Source of the DNA: JABCYV01 sp035512155
GTDB lineage: Bacteria > Acidobacteriota > Terriglobia > Terriglobales > Acidobacteriaceae
Direction: 5' to 3'
NCBI GenBank assembly: GCA_035512155.1
Contig: DATKEN010000074.1
Location: forward strand, 47,225-111,224
DNA: 64,000 bases
A program made the translations under genes and the position numbers. Under the pieces are notes generated by a model that was not told the origin of the DNA, made no database searches, and worked only from the letters and a program-made list of their open reading frames with translations. Positions 26,008 to 35,191 of this stretch are shown one piece after another (position 1 is the stretch's first letter; each line of letters begins with the position of its first letter).

Positions 26008-28038
26008 ATGGCCACTGCGACTAAAGACCTCGAAAAGAAAATCGAGGCGCTCCGCGATAAGATCCGCCACCACGAATACCGCTATTACGTCCTCGACGAT
26101 CCCGAAATCGCCGACGCCCAGTTTGATGTGCTCATGGACCAGCTTAAAAAGCTGGAAACTGAGCACCCCACGCTAATCACGCCCGATTCTCCCACTCAGC
26201 GGGTGGGTGGCAAAGCGCGCGAGGGTGTCTTGAAGGCTCGGCACTCTTCGCCAATGCTCTCGCTGGACAATACTTACAGCCAGGACGAGCTGCGCAATTG
26301 GGAGCGGCGCGTGCACGAGCTGAGTGGACGAACGGATATCGAGTACGTTTGCGAGCTGAAACTGGACGGCATGTCGCTGGCCCTGCACTATGAAGATGGC
26401 AAGCTGGTCCGCGGCATCACCCGCGGTGACGGCACCACTGGCGAAGATGTAACACCGAACGTGAGAACCGTAAGGTCAATCCCGCTTTCCATCTCGAAAG
26501 AAAAGTTGAAGGAGTCGGGAATTCCCCCGGACTTCGAAGTACGCGGCGAGATGCTCATGCCGATCGCCGCGTTTAAGAAGATGAATGACGAGCGAGAACA
26601 GAAAGCCCTCTCGCTCTTCGCCAATCCCCGGAATGCTACGGCAGGCACCGTTCGCCAGCTTGAGCCCAGTATTACCGCGCAACGCCGGCTCGATTACTTC
26701 TCCTACATGCTTCTGCGGAATGGGCGGACCTATTTCGACCGGCATTGGAAAACTCTGAATGCCCTCGATACCGCCGGATTCAAGGTCAATCCCAGCCGAA
26801 AGCTGCTGAAAAACTTTGATGAAATCTGGGCCTTCATCGAGCGGGAGGAAACCAAGCGGGAGAAGCTGCCCTACGAGATTGACGGAATCGTCATTAAGGT
26901 CGATCGTACCGGGCTGCAGGAGGAACTCGGTTACACCGGGAAGGCTCCGCGATGGGCGATTGCCTACAAATATGCTGCTCGCTCCGGCATCACCCAAATT
27001 GAGAACATCATCGTGCAGGTTGGCCGAACTGGCAAACTGACACCCGTCGCCGTGCTGAAACCTGTTCCCATCGGCGGCACCACTGTGAGTCGGGCCACTC
27101 TCCACAACATGGACGAAATCGAGCGCCTGGGCGTCAAAATCGGCGATTGGGTTGAGGTCGAACGCGGCGGCGATGTGATTCCCAAGGTAACTCGCGTGGT
27201 AGAGGACAAAGATCATCCCCGCGGCCATAAGACGTTTCACATGCCCGAGAAGTGTCCGGTGTGCGGGGGCCACGTTGTACGCACTGAGGGCGAGGCTGAT
27301 CACCGCTGCGTGAACGCCAATTGCCCCGCCAAACTGAGAGAGACCATCCTTCACTTTGCCTCACGCGGCGTGATGAACATCGATGGCATGGGCGATGCGC
27401 TCGTCAATCAACTGACCGAGCGTGGCATGGTCAAGAATGTCGCCGACATTTATGGGCTAACAAAGAAAGACTTGCTCAGCCTGGAACGATTTGCTGACAA
27501 ATCAGCGCAAAACATTCTGAACGAGATTGAGAATTCGAAGAAGTTGCCGCTTGAGCGCTTAATTTACGGTCTTGGCATTCGCTTTGTCGGAGAGCGCACG
27601 GGGCAGTTTCTAGCCGAACACTTCGGGTCAATGGATGCCCTGATGAATGCGAAAGAAGAAGAATTGCTCGAAGTAGATGAAGTTGGTCCCCGCATCGCCG
27701 AGAGCATCGCGGAATTCTTCCAGGAGCCCAAGAACCGCGAACTCGTGGAACGGTTGCGCAAAGCAGGTCTCACGTTCGCCGGCAAAAAGAAGGAACGCGG
27801 TACCAAGCTTGCCGGAAAGACCTTTGTCCTGACCGGAACTCTGCCGCACTACAGCCGGGACGAAGCCAAGAAGCTGATCGAAGATGCGGGGGGGAAAGTC
27901 ACCGCCTCAGTAAGCAAGAAGACAGATTACGTGGTCGCAGGGGAGGACGCAGGGTCCAAGTTGGATAAGGCGAAAGGATTGGGCGTGAAGGTGATAGACG
28001 AGAAGGAGATGGGGAAGCTAGCGAGCGGCTCAAGATGA
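26008..28038 (+). CDS. ligA: NAD-dependent DNA ligase LigA
   Basis: It seals nicks in replication and repair using NAD. Domain order is complete: Ia (HHEYRYYVLDDPEIADAQFD), adenylation with the catalytic Lys in CELKLDGMSLAL, OB fold, a four-Cys zinc finger (CPVCGG and CVNANCPAKL), HhH repeats and a C-terminal BRCT (LAGKTFVLTGTLPHYSRDEA). The 676 residues are full length. The 3' end overlaps the convergent HIT gene by 9 bp. Confidence 0.97.
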   Translation: MATATKDLEKKIEALRDKIRHHEYRYYVLDDPEIADAQFDVLMDQLKKLETEHPTLITPDSPTQRVGGKAREGVLKARHSSPMLSLDNTYSQDELRNWERRVHELSGRTDIEYVCELKLDGMSLALHYEDGKLVRGITRGDGTTGEDVTPNVRTVRSIPLSISKEKLKESGIPPDFEVRGEMLMPIAAFKKMNDEREQKALSLFANPRNATAGTVRQLEPSITAQRRLDYFSYMLLRNGRTYFDRHWKTLNALDTAGFKVNPSRKLLKNFDEIWAFIEREETKREKLPYEIDGIVIKVDRTGLQEELGYTGKAPRWAIAYKYAARSGITQIENIIVQVGRTGKLTPVAVLKPVPIGGTTVSRATLHNMDEIERLGVKIGDWVEVERGGDVIPKVTRVVEDKDHPRGHKTFHMPEKCPVCGGHVVRTEGEADHRCVNANCPAKLRETILHFASRGVMNIDGMGDALVNQLTERGMVKNVADIYGLTKKDLLSLERFADKSAQNILNEIENSKKLPLERLIYGLGIRFVGERTGQFLAEHFGSMDALMNAKEEELLEVDEVGPRIAESIAEFFQEPKNRELVERLRKAGLTFAGKKKERGTKLAGKTFVLTGTLPHYSRDEAKKLIEDAGGKVTASVSKKTDYVVAGEDAGSKLDKAKGLGVKVIDEKEMGKLASGSR

Positions 28039-28524
28039 AGTTCGCGCCTCCATTGCTGTTTTGATTTTTTCGTAGGTGACCTCCAGACTCTCCGGCAAGG
28101 TCCTGGTTTCCCCCACTACCGACACGAAATTCGCGTCCGCCACCCAGCGTGGCAATACATGCATGTGGATATGACCCGCTACCCCGGCTCCTGCCGCCTT
28201 GCCGATGTTCATCCCCAGATTGATTCCGTCGGGCTTGTAGAGTTCGCGCAGGGTGCTTTCCATCTTTTGCGAGAGCTGCATCATCTCTTGCGCCGCCTTC
28301 ACCGGAAGTTTCTGCAGTTCATCCAAGTGGGCAAAGGGAACGATCATGACGTGCCCGGGAGTGTAGGGAAAAGTATTGAGGACGATATAGCAGTTCTGGC
28401 CGCGATATACGATGCGAACCTTAGCGTCATTTCCGGCCTTGGGAAGTTCGCAAAACACGCAATCTCCGGCTTTTTCCCCACCAGTCACATAGGCGTAGCG
28501 CCAGGGAGTCCAAAGATAATCCAT
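28030..28524 (-). CDS. HIT-family nucleotide hydrolase (Ap4A-like)
   Basis: The active-site motif is AGHIHMHVLPRW (HxHxHxx), with the Asp/Asn-rich SNxxPYTPGH-type segment NTFPYTPGHVMIVP upstream. It likely hydrolyses dinucleoside polyphosphates or adenylylated substrates. The N terminus (MDYLWTPWRYAYV, then DCVFCEL) matches bacterial Ap4A-phosphorylase-like HIT proteins. ATG 28524 fits the conserved N terminus; the longer frame enters the repeat upstream. Length is 164 residues. Confidence 0.9.
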   Translation of the reverse strand: MDYLWTPWRYAYVTGGEKAGDCVFCELPKAGNDAKVRIVYRGQNCYIVLNTFPYTPGHVMIVPFAHLDELQKLPVKAAQEMMQLSQKMESTLRELYKPDGINLGMNIGKAAGAGVAGHIHMHVLPRWVADANFVSVVGETRTLPESLEVTYEKIKTAMEARTSS

Positions 28525-28570
28525 CGCACGGCAGAGTACCAGACCGCTGCAATTTGCGCATAGGATCGGT

Positions 28571-28686
28571 GTAGGCGCGAGCGTCTCGCTCGTGCTGGCC
28601 ACGGCCTCAGAAGTGCTGAAGATGCAGGGGTGGAGGATGTAGGGGCCGGACTCCTTCGACTTCGCTCAGGACAGGTCCGCGCCTAC
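28571..28686. repeat. Dispersed inverted-repeat element, copy 2
   Basis: It starts with the same 24 bases as 21338-21361 and ends GCGCCTAC, so the ends are inverted. The centre contains CTCCTTCGACTTCGCTCAGGACA, a fragment of the element at 6003-6144. It lies in the divergent region between the HIT gene and rpsA. The remaining 28687-28900 shows no clear feature. Confidence 0.7.
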
Positions 28687-28900
28687 ATTTTTGCTGTTTG
28701 ACACTCTTCGGAACCGGTTGCTATAGTCGGAGAGTTCGCACTGGGATGCGGGTTCGCTTTTAGCGGTCCGGCCGCTGGGATTGTTCAAGCTCATTCGCCA
28801 GGATGGGCTCCACACAACCTAAGACTCACTCCAGCAGTCCGCACGTAAACAGCCCGCGTCCGTCCCCGTACGAGGTGCGAGGAATACCGCAGAGAGGCCA

Positions 28901-30748
28901 TTGATCTTGTTTGACGACAACGTCGCCCGTAACTTGGATTTCTCGACTTCGACACCGGTAGCTGAGCATCCCTCGGGGAGCGCCGAGGATCATTCCGCAG
29001 ACGTTGCCAACCCTGAGCCGCCCGAGCCTGCCCAGAGTCGCGACGAAAAACCAACTATGCCAACCGCCACTGAAGATTTTGCCGCAGCACTAGAAACTTT
29101 CACCACCGAGAGTGAAGAAGCCGTCAGCGAGGACAATGTCCTCAAAGGCACAGTGCTGAAGCTGACTCCTACTCACGTCGTGGTCGATATCGGCGCTAAG
29201 TCTGAGGGCATGCTGCCCCTGGCCGAGGTCCTGGACCACGATGGCAAGCCGAAATTCCAGCCCGGTGATGAAATCGACGTCATGCGGGATAAGGGTGAGA
29301 CTGAAGAGGGTTACATCAACCTCTCCCATCAGAAAGCGCAGCGGCTGCGCGCCTGGGATGAAATCGAGAAGGCCTACAACGAGAAAAAGCCGATCAAGGC
29401 TCAGGTGGTCGAGCGCATCAAGGGCGGCTTGACGGTGGACGTTCTTGGCGCTCGCGCGTTCCTGCCGGGCTCTCAGGCTGATCTGCGTCCGGTGCGCAAT
29501 CTGGAGGGAGTAAAAGGGCAGTGGCTGGATGTTGCCATCATCAAGCTGAACAAGAAACGCGGCAACATCGTGGTCTCGCGCAAGCAGGTGTTGGAGGAAG
29601 AGCAGAACGAGAAGAAATCCAAGACCCTGGAACACCTGGAGGAAGGTGGCGTGCTTACTGGAGTGGTCAAAAACCTGACTGAGTACGGCGCATTCGTGGA
29701 TCTCGGCGGAATTGATGGACTACTGCACATCACGGATATGTCCTGGGGCCGGCTGACTCATCCTCGTGATTTGGTCAACGTGGGTGATCAGATCCAGGTG
29801 AAGGTGCTGAAGTTTGACAAGGAGAAGCAACGGGTCTCACTGGGCTTCAAGCAACTCACACCCGATCCCTGGCTGGATGCTTCCCACCGTTATCCGGTCG
29901 GAGCGCACGTCAGCGGACGCGTCATCAGCGTCACCGATTACGGCGCATTTGTAGAGCTGGAGCAGGGCATCGAGGGCCTGGTCCACGTCAGCGAGATGAC
30001 CTGGTCCAAACGCATGAAGCATCCCTCGAAGCTGGTCAATGTAGGCGACCAGGTAGATTGCGTTGTGCTCAACGTGAATCCGCAGGAGCGGCGCATCTCG
30101 CTCGGAATGCGGCAACTGGCGACCAACCCCTGGGATGCTCTGCATGAGAAGTATCCCGTGGGCGCACAGGTCGAAGGCCGGGTGCGTAACCTGACCGACT
30201 TCGGCGCTTTCATCGAGATCGAGGATGGCATCGATGGATTGGTGCACGTCAGCAATCTAAGCTGGACCAAGCGCGTGAAGCATCCATCCGAGATATTGAA
30301 GAAGGGCGACCGAGTGAAGGCGGTGGTATTGGCAATTGAGCCCGACAAGAGGCGCCTGTCGTTGGGTGTGAAACAGCTTCAACCGGATATATGGGAGACT
30401 TTCTTCGAGCAACATCATGTTGGCGATGTGCTGCACGGCAAAGTGCTGCGCGTGGCCAGCTTCGGAGCGTTCGTCGAGATCGCTGACGGCATCGAAGGTC
30501 TCTGCCACAACTCCGAGGCGGTGGATGGCAATGGCCAGGCCCTGACCCTCGAGCCTGGCCTTGAGCACGACTTCAAAATCATCAAGATGAATCCGGAAGA
30601 GAAAAAGGTTGGATTGAGCATCAAAGCCGTAGGCGAGGAGGCTTCGCGACACGAAGTGGAAGCCTATAAGCATCCAGTGTCCAGCACTGGCGGCTCAACC
30701 ATCGGCGAACTGGTGTCGTGGAAGCGAGCCGGGAACGAAAATAACTGA
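28901..30748 (+). CDS. rpsA: Ribosomal protein S1 (30S, multi-S1-domain RNA-binding protein)
   Basis: Six S1 domains follow each other, for example LKGTVLKLTPTHVVVDIGAK, LTGVVKNLTEYGAFVDLGG, VSGRVISVTDYGAFVELEQG and VEGRVRNLTDFGAFIEIEDG. S1 binds mRNA and helps the 30S subunit start translation. Conserved sequence begins near residue 60. The frame opens at TTG 28901 with AGAGAGG just before it. It has an acidic, Pro-rich N-terminal extension of ~52 residues; ATG 29057 (MPTATEDFAAALE) is an alternative start. About 615 or 563 residues. Confidence 0.93.
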   Translation: MILFDDNVARNLDFSTSTPVAEHPSGSAEDHSADVANPEPPEPAQSRDEKPTMPTATEDFAAALETFTTESEEAVSEDNVLKGTVLKLTPTHVVVDIGAKSEGMLPLAEVLDHDGKPKFQPGDEIDVMRDKGETEEGYINLSHQKAQRLRAWDEIEKAYNEKKPIKAQVVERIKGGLTVDVLGARAFLPGSQADLRPVRNLEGVKGQWLDVAIIKLNKKRGNIVVSRKQVLEEEQNEKKSKTLEHLEEGGVLTGVVKNLTEYGAFVDLGGIDGLLHITDMSWGRLTHPRDLVNVGDQIQVKVLKFDKEKQRVSLGFKQLTPDPWLDASHRYPVGAHVSGRVISVTDYGAFVELEQGIEGLVHVSEMTWSKRMKHPSKLVNVGDQVDCVVLNVNPQERRISLGMRQLATNPWDALHEKYPVGAQVEGRVRNLTDFGAFIEIEDGIDGLVHVSNLSWTKRVKHPSEILKKGDRVKAVVLAIEPDKRRLSLGVKQLQPDIWETFFEQHHVGDVLHGKVLRVASFGAFVEIADGIEGLCHNSEAVDGNGQALTLEPGLEHDFKIIKMNPEEKKVGLSIKAVGEEASRHEVEAYKHPVSSTGGSTIGELVSWKRAGNENN

Positions 30749-30837
30749 AAAAGCGCAGCCACGAGGTTGCGAGTTTTCATCTTGAGCGCAGCGCTACGGA
30801 TCTGTTGCTCTCCGAAAAGAGCATTTCGCTCCCCGCG

Positions 30838-31206
30838 TCACTTTCCCGCGTCAATTTTCAGATTGATGTTTACGGTTTGCCGATTGTCAAACTGGCTGAC
30901 GGTCTTGGTGTCGCTCTTGCGCCCATTGTACTGGGCGTACACCTCATAGTCGACGTTTAGCGACAAGGCCGGGAACCGGTAGATGCCGTCCGCGCCCACA
31001 ATGTAGGTTTTGACTGCCCGGGTGCGAGTGTTGGAGAGATATACGACGGAACTGGGCAGAGGGTTGTCCTGGTGATCAATGACCTTCCCCGTCAGCAGAC
31101 GGCCGGTGTCGCCTTTCTCCTTTGAATACGCGGCGGAGGCGAAGCTTGCGGCGGCAGCGAGGACAATCACTAGCACCGCGAACCACACAACCTGGTGCTT
31201 CTTCAT
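30838..31206 (-). CDS. Secreted carboxypeptidase-regulatory-like domain protein
   Basis: A signal peptide (VLVIVLAAAASFASA) leads a single beta-sandwich domain of the carboxypeptidase-regulatory-like fold (LTGKVIDHQDNPLPSSVVYL, GADGIYRFPALSLNVDYEVY). Such domains occur alone in many Acidobacteriota secreted proteins; the role is unknown. ATG 31206 has GGGAGGAACCTC before it. It is the third gene in a minus-strand group with 31251-31700 and 31708-31908. Confidence 0.75.
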   Translation of the reverse strand: MKKHQVVWFAVLVIVLAAAASFASAAYSKEKGDTGRLLTGKVIDHQDNPLPSSVVYLSNTRTRAVKTYIVGADGIYRFPALSLNVDYEVYAQYNGRKSDTKTVSQFDNRQTVNINLKIDAGK

Positions 31207-31250
31207 GAGGTTCCTCCCGGAACCGCTCACTACGGCAGCGTGCCAGCCAA

Positions 31251-31700
31251 TCACCATTTTAGATGCAATCCAGTGTCCACCCGCTCATCGTTCTCAAAGT
31301 GGACCTTGACCGCTTCGCCGGGCTGTAGCTTCTTGCCATTGGGGGACTTATATCCTTTCAAGTCAGCCCAGACCAGGTAATCAGCCTTGCCCGCAGGCAA
31401 GCGCTGCTCAAACTCGCCGCGGTGATTGGAATACACCTCCCAACGGGCCTTTTTGTCCTCAGGCCGGCGAATCTTCACCTTAACTCGGTACAACGGATGA
31501 TCGTCAGGTCCCCAGACCGTCCCGAACAGGAGCGCGTAAGGTTTTTCTGCCTTAGCCTGCCCGGGCCCGGGACCGCCGGCGGCGCATAACCCGGATGGAA
31601 CAAGCAATGCGTATAGCAGCAGCCCGAATGGGATGAACCGAGAACTTCGGTAGAAAGTACCGGAGTTGAAAGTGAAGGAGTGAGGATGGGAACCTGTCAT
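31251..31700 (-). CDS. Secreted carboxypeptidase-regulatory-like protein
   Basis: A hydrophobic leader (FGLLLYALLVPSGLCAAG) is followed by a beta-sandwich segment (ALLFGTVWGPDDHPLYRVKV, then WEVYSNHRGEFEQRLPAG). It is similar in type to the neighbour at 30838 and ends 44 bp upstream of that gene's start. I take ATG 31700, eight bases after the preceding zinc-ribbon stop, rather than a more distant in-frame start inside that gene. The function is unknown. Confidence 0.65.
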   Translation of the reverse strand: MTGSHPHSFTFNSGTFYRSSRFIPFGLLLYALLVPSGLCAAGGPGPGQAKAEKPYALLFGTVWGPDDHPLYRVKVKIRRPEDKKARWEVYSNHRGEFEQRLPAGKADYLVWADLKGYKSPNGKKLQPGEAVKVHFENDERVDTGLHLKW

Positions 31701-31707
31701 CCGAGGC

Positions 31708-31908
31708 CTAGGAGTAGTCACCGTCTTCTGCTTCCGTCTCCTCTTCCTCGTCAATGATTTCTTCCTCTTCCACCGGCTTCAGTTCGATGGGATTGAGCGT
31801 GATCACCTCGAAGTCACTACCACACTCCGGGCAGGACACAATTTCGCCCTCATCGACATCATCTTCCTCAATATCGAGATTGAACTCACACTCGGGACAA
31901 TAAACCAT
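31708..31908 (-). CDS. LysW-like acidic zinc-ribbon protein without the carrier C terminus
   Basis: This 66-residue protein has two CPxC pairs (VYCPEC, VSCPEC) and a highly acidic body (EEDDVDEGEIV, then PIELKPVEEEEIIDEEEE). The layout closely follows LysW, the amino-group carrier for lysine/arginine synthesis. LysW ends in EDWGE, whose terminal Glu carries the substrate; this protein instead ends in EDGDYS. The lysX/lysZ-type partners are not next to it. It is more likely a LysW-fold protein with another role. It leads the three-gene minus-strand group. Confidence 0.75.
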   Translation of the reverse strand: MVYCPECEFNLDIEEDDVDEGEIVSCPECGSDFEVITLNPIELKPVEEEEIIDEEEETEAEDGDYS

Positions 31909-32025
31909 AATTCCCCCCGTTCTATAAGAGGCCCCCTGTTAATATTTAGTTTTTCCCGGGCCTGGGGTCAAGTGGTTCGGTCACGGAAATCTTCAGCTGC
32001 CGCTCCTCTTATTCGGTTGACAAGC

Positions 32026-33420
32026 ATGTTCGATTCCCGTATGCGCGCTGCGGTCGCCTTATTTGTAGTCGCTGTGTCCATTTTACTGGCACAACCAGCT
32101 CTGCAAGGAGACGGTTCTGTCGATGGCAAATTGCCTGTGGACCCGCGGATCGCCGCGGCTTTGCAGCAGATTTCCGCGCAACGCATTCAGGCTAATATCG
32201 AGAAACTGGTGAGCTTCCAGACTCGATCAACGCTTTCAGGGCAGGACCCGGCTTCCATTGCCGGTGGCCGCGGCATCGGCGCCGCCCGGGAATGGATCAA
32301 GTCTGAATTTGAGCGCTACGCTCGCGACTGCGGCGGATGCCTGGAGGTGAAAATCGACAGTTTCACCGAAGCGCCCGCCGACCGCATTCCGAAGCCGACG
32401 GAAATTACCAATGTTTATGCGGTCTTGAAGGGTACCGATAGCGAAAGCGCCAAGCGCATTATGCTGGTCACCGGCCATTACGATTCCCGCAACAGTGACA
32501 ATTTCAATGGGATTGATGCCGCTCCCGGCGCGAATGATGACGGCAGCGGCACCGCCGTGAGCCTGGAGTGTGCCCGGGTCCTTAGCCAGCTGAAATTTCC
32601 CGCAACAATTATTTTTCTGACCGTGGCAGGCGAGGAGCAGGGACTCTACGGCAGCCAGCACTTCGCGCAAATGGCGAAGTCTGCGGAATGGAACATTGAA
32701 GCTGTGCTCAACAATGACATCGTTGGCGGAGATAACAATCCGCAGCAGGACCCGAGTGTGGTGCGGGTGTTCTCCGAAGGCGTGCCGGCCGCCGCTACGG
32801 ACGCTGACTTGCGCCAGATCCGCAGCCTGGGCGGAGAGAGCGATTCCTCCTCTCGAGAAGTTGCGCGCTACGTCTCGGAAGTCAGCCGTACCTACGACAC
32901 CGGTGTGAAGCCGATGCTGCTTTTCCGCCTGGACCGATACCTGCGTGGCGGCGACCACTATTCCTTCAACCAGCGAGGCTACGCCGCAGTGCGATTCACG
33001 GAGTATCGCGAGGACTACAACCACCAGCACCAGAATGTGCGCGCCGCGAACGGCATTGAATACGGCGACTTGTCTAAGTTCGTGAATTACGGCTACATCG
33101 CTTCGGTGGCCCGTTTGAACGCAGCTACGCTGGCCTCGCTAGCTTCGGCGCCGGCCCCTCCGGGCAAGGTCCGATTGCTGACCAAGGAGCTGGAAAACGA
33201 TTCCACCTTGACTTGGGAATCTTCGCCGGGAGGGCGTGCGAACAGCTACGAGGTCCTGTGGCGTGCAACCACCAGCCCGGAATGGGAACACGTGGAAGCG
33301 GAAGGAAAGGTTCTCCAAGCTACGGTTCCGCGTTCGAAAGATAATGTGATCTTCGCTGTACGGGCGGTCGATCAAGAAGGCCACAGAAGCTTGCCCATGG
33401 TGCCTTTGCCGGAAAGGTGA
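32026..33420 (+). CDS. Secreted M28-family aminopeptidase with C-terminal fibronectin-III-like domain
   Basis: A signal peptide (AVALFVVAVSILLAQPA) is followed by an M28 catalytic domain. Zinc ligands fit the family: His in VTGHYDSR, Asp in PGANDDGSG, Glu pair in VAGEEQGLYGS, Asp in LNNDIVGG and a late His region. The last ~85 residues (PGKVRLLTKELENDSTLTW onward) look like FN3. It likely cleaves peptides in the periplasm or outside. ATG 32026 is preferred to a GTG 54 bp upstream. About 464 residues. Confidence 0.88.
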   Translation: MFDSRMRAAVALFVVAVSILLAQPALQGDGSVDGKLPVDPRIAAALQQISAQRIQANIEKLVSFQTRSTLSGQDPASIAGGRGIGAAREWIKSEFERYARDCGGCLEVKIDSFTEAPADRIPKPTEITNVYAVLKGTDSESAKRIMLVTGHYDSRNSDNFNGIDAAPGANDDGSGTAVSLECARVLSQLKFPATIIFLTVAGEEQGLYGSQHFAQMAKSAEWNIEAVLNNDIVGGDNNPQQDPSVVRVFSEGVPAAATDADLRQIRSLGGESDSSSREVARYVSEVSRTYDTGVKPMLLFRLDRYLRGGDHYSFNQRGYAAVRFTEYREDYNHQHQNVRAANGIEYGDLSKFVNYGYIASVARLNAATLASLASAPAPPGKVRLLTKELENDSTLTWESSPGGRANSYEVLWRATTSPEWEHVEAEGKVLQATVPRSKDNVIFAVRAVDQEGHRSLPMVPLPER

Positions 33421-33472
33421 GGCTCGAACTGTTAGGATAAGTAGACAGAAGCCAAGTGACGGCTTGTGATTT

Positions 33473-34306
33473 ATGCCCAGAAACACCTCTTTCGATTTGG
33501 GACTGCCGCCCTTTCGGGGCGCTGTCCGGCAAATCATCCTCGCCAGCGTTGCGATTTACGTTGTCATCCTGCTATTGATGGCGTTTGCGCAAGGGACCGG
33601 GCAGGCGCTTGTTAGCGTTGGCACTCTGGATCCTGCGCATATTCGACAAGGCTGGCTGTGGCAGTTTGTCACCTATGCCTTCATGTACGTGGATCCCTGG
33701 CAGTTCGTGCTTTCGCTGGTCGGAATCTACTTTCTGGGAACAGCGGTGGAGGAACGCGTTGGTTTCACGCCCTTCTACGGGCTTTTCTTCACTAGTGTCG
33801 TACTTTCGGGAATAGCCGGATTTCTGCTTTCGCTTACCGGGGTTATTGCGCAAGGACCGGCGTGGGGTTCAGGCGCCGCTGCCAATGCCATCTTGATGGT
33901 TTTTTATCTGTTCAATCGCGGCGCGCCGATCATGCTGTTTCCCATCCCGATCCAAATCCCGGTAAAGTGGATCGTTCTATTCTTCGCCGCCCTTGAAACG
34001 GCGTACCTGCTGCTCTACCATTTCGCACTCTTTTATTTCATCCTTCTACTCGGGCTGGGCGCTGGATACGTCTGGTATTTGCTATTTTCATCCCGCCGGA
34101 CTTCGCTTCGCCTCACGGAGCGGCTTTATGGGATACGCAACGAGTACTATCGCTGGAAGCGGCGCCGGGCGGCGCGGAAATTCGAGGTCTATATGCGCAA
34201 GCACAACCGCACCGTAGAATTCGACGAGCATGGCAATTACATCCCACCGGAAGATACCGGGGCTGACAAGAAGAACGGCGGCTCTAAGTCCGGCTGGGTG
34301 AATTGA
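33473..34306 (+). CDS. Rhomboid-like membrane protein, probably without protease activity
   Basis: Five to six membrane segments are visible, with a rhomboid-like order: WLWQFVTYAFMYVDPWQFVLSLVGIYFLGTAVE corresponds to the region of the rhomboid HxxxN helix, and GPAWGSGAAANAIL to the GxSG helix. The first helix lacks the usual His/Asn; the Ser remains only as WGSG; the expected HxxGxxxG in the last helix is absent. The cytoplasmic C-terminal tail is basic (YRWKRRRAARKFEVY). It is more likely a pseudoprotease. Length is 277 residues. Confidence 0.7.
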   Translation: MPRNTSFDLGLPPFRGAVRQIILASVAIYVVILLLMAFAQGTGQALVSVGTLDPAHIRQGWLWQFVTYAFMYVDPWQFVLSLVGIYFLGTAVEERVGFTPFYGLFFTSVVLSGIAGFLLSLTGVIAQGPAWGSGAAANAILMVFYLFNRGAPIMLFPIPIQIPVKWIVLFFAALETAYLLLYHFALFYFILLLGLGAGYVWYLLFSSRRTSLRLTERLYGIRNEYYRWKRRRAARKFEVYMRKHNRTVEFDEHGNYIPPEDTGADKKNGGSKSGWVN

Positions 34307-34328
34307 GGCGCAGCCCGTCCGGGCGAGG

Positions 34329-35177
34329 ATGAAGGTCAAAGGGGAAGATGGGCCCGTCTCGCAAATTAGCAGCATCAATTCGCCGTTGGTTCGCTCGAAC
34401 TCGCTGCTGTTAGAATTTGCCCATCCCATGATTTCCCGTTCCAACGACTACGTAGAATATTGCCGTGAAACCGCCACACACCTGAAGACTCTTCATGACC
34501 TGGCGTTGCGCGGCACCGGCAAAGAGGAAATCACCGCCGCGATTAGCCAGCGCATCATCGAAGAGGTGGATCTTGGGCCGGGGGACGATCTAGTCGACAT
34601 CGGTTGCGGCGACGGTACGCTGCTGCGTTTGGCCGAGAAGATAGGTGTTCGCAGTGCGCTCGGCTTCTTGGCGACCGAGGAAGAAGTCGCACTGGTGAGG
34701 GCCGCTGGGCTGAATGTAGGTCAGGCTTTCAGCGACCGGCTGCCGGTTCCGGATGCGAGCGCGTCGGTCGTCGTCTGTAACAGCGTGCTGCTGATCGTCC
34801 CGCGAGAGAAAGTTCTGCTGAGCTTGCGCGAAATGCATCGCATCACAAGGCCGGGAGCGCGCATTTTCGTCGGCGAGATTCCGTTTGTTCCCGGCCCGCC
34901 GCTTGAGCCGCAATTTGACAGCAGCTGGCAAACTTTGGCGTTCCTCTATCGTAAACACGGTCTGCGCACCTGCCTTGGGATGGCTCGAAGGATCGCGTAC
35001 TGGAAAGTAAGTGGCAAGCCCACGGTGATTCACGATGGCAGTCAGATTTCGTTTCACGCCACCACTGACGAGTTTCTCGCACTGGCACGCGGCGCTGGTC
35101 TCACCCCGGTACGCCACTGGCGGCACGAGCATTGGGAGACGAGAAATAATTTCTTGTTTACAAAGGCCGCGGTGTAA
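34329..35177 (+). CDS. Class I SAM-dependent methyltransferase
   Basis: The SAM motif I is VDIGCGDGTLLRLAEK; the post-I and motif II/III regions follow (VVVCNSVLLIVPREK, RITRPGARIFVGE). The C-terminal cap is about 100 residues, and the target is unknown. It begins 23 bp after the rhomboid-like gene. An internal ATG at 34428 (MISRSNDYVEYCRE) may be the real start because the first 33 residues look non-conserved. 282 or 249 residues. Confidence 0.85.
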   Translation: MKVKGEDGPVSQISSINSPLVRSNSLLLEFAHPMISRSNDYVEYCRETATHLKTLHDLALRGTGKEEITAAISQRIIEEVDLGPGDDLVDIGCGDGTLLRLAEKIGVRSALGFLATEEEVALVRAAGLNVGQAFSDRLPVPDASASVVVCNSVLLIVPREKVLLSLREMHRITRPGARIFVGEIPFVPGPPLEPQFDSSWQTLAFLYRKHGLRTCLGMARRIAYWKVSGKPTVIHDGSQISFHATTDEFLALARGAGLTPVRHWRHEHWETRNNFLFTKAAV

Positions 35178-35191
35178 GAACGTTACCGACG

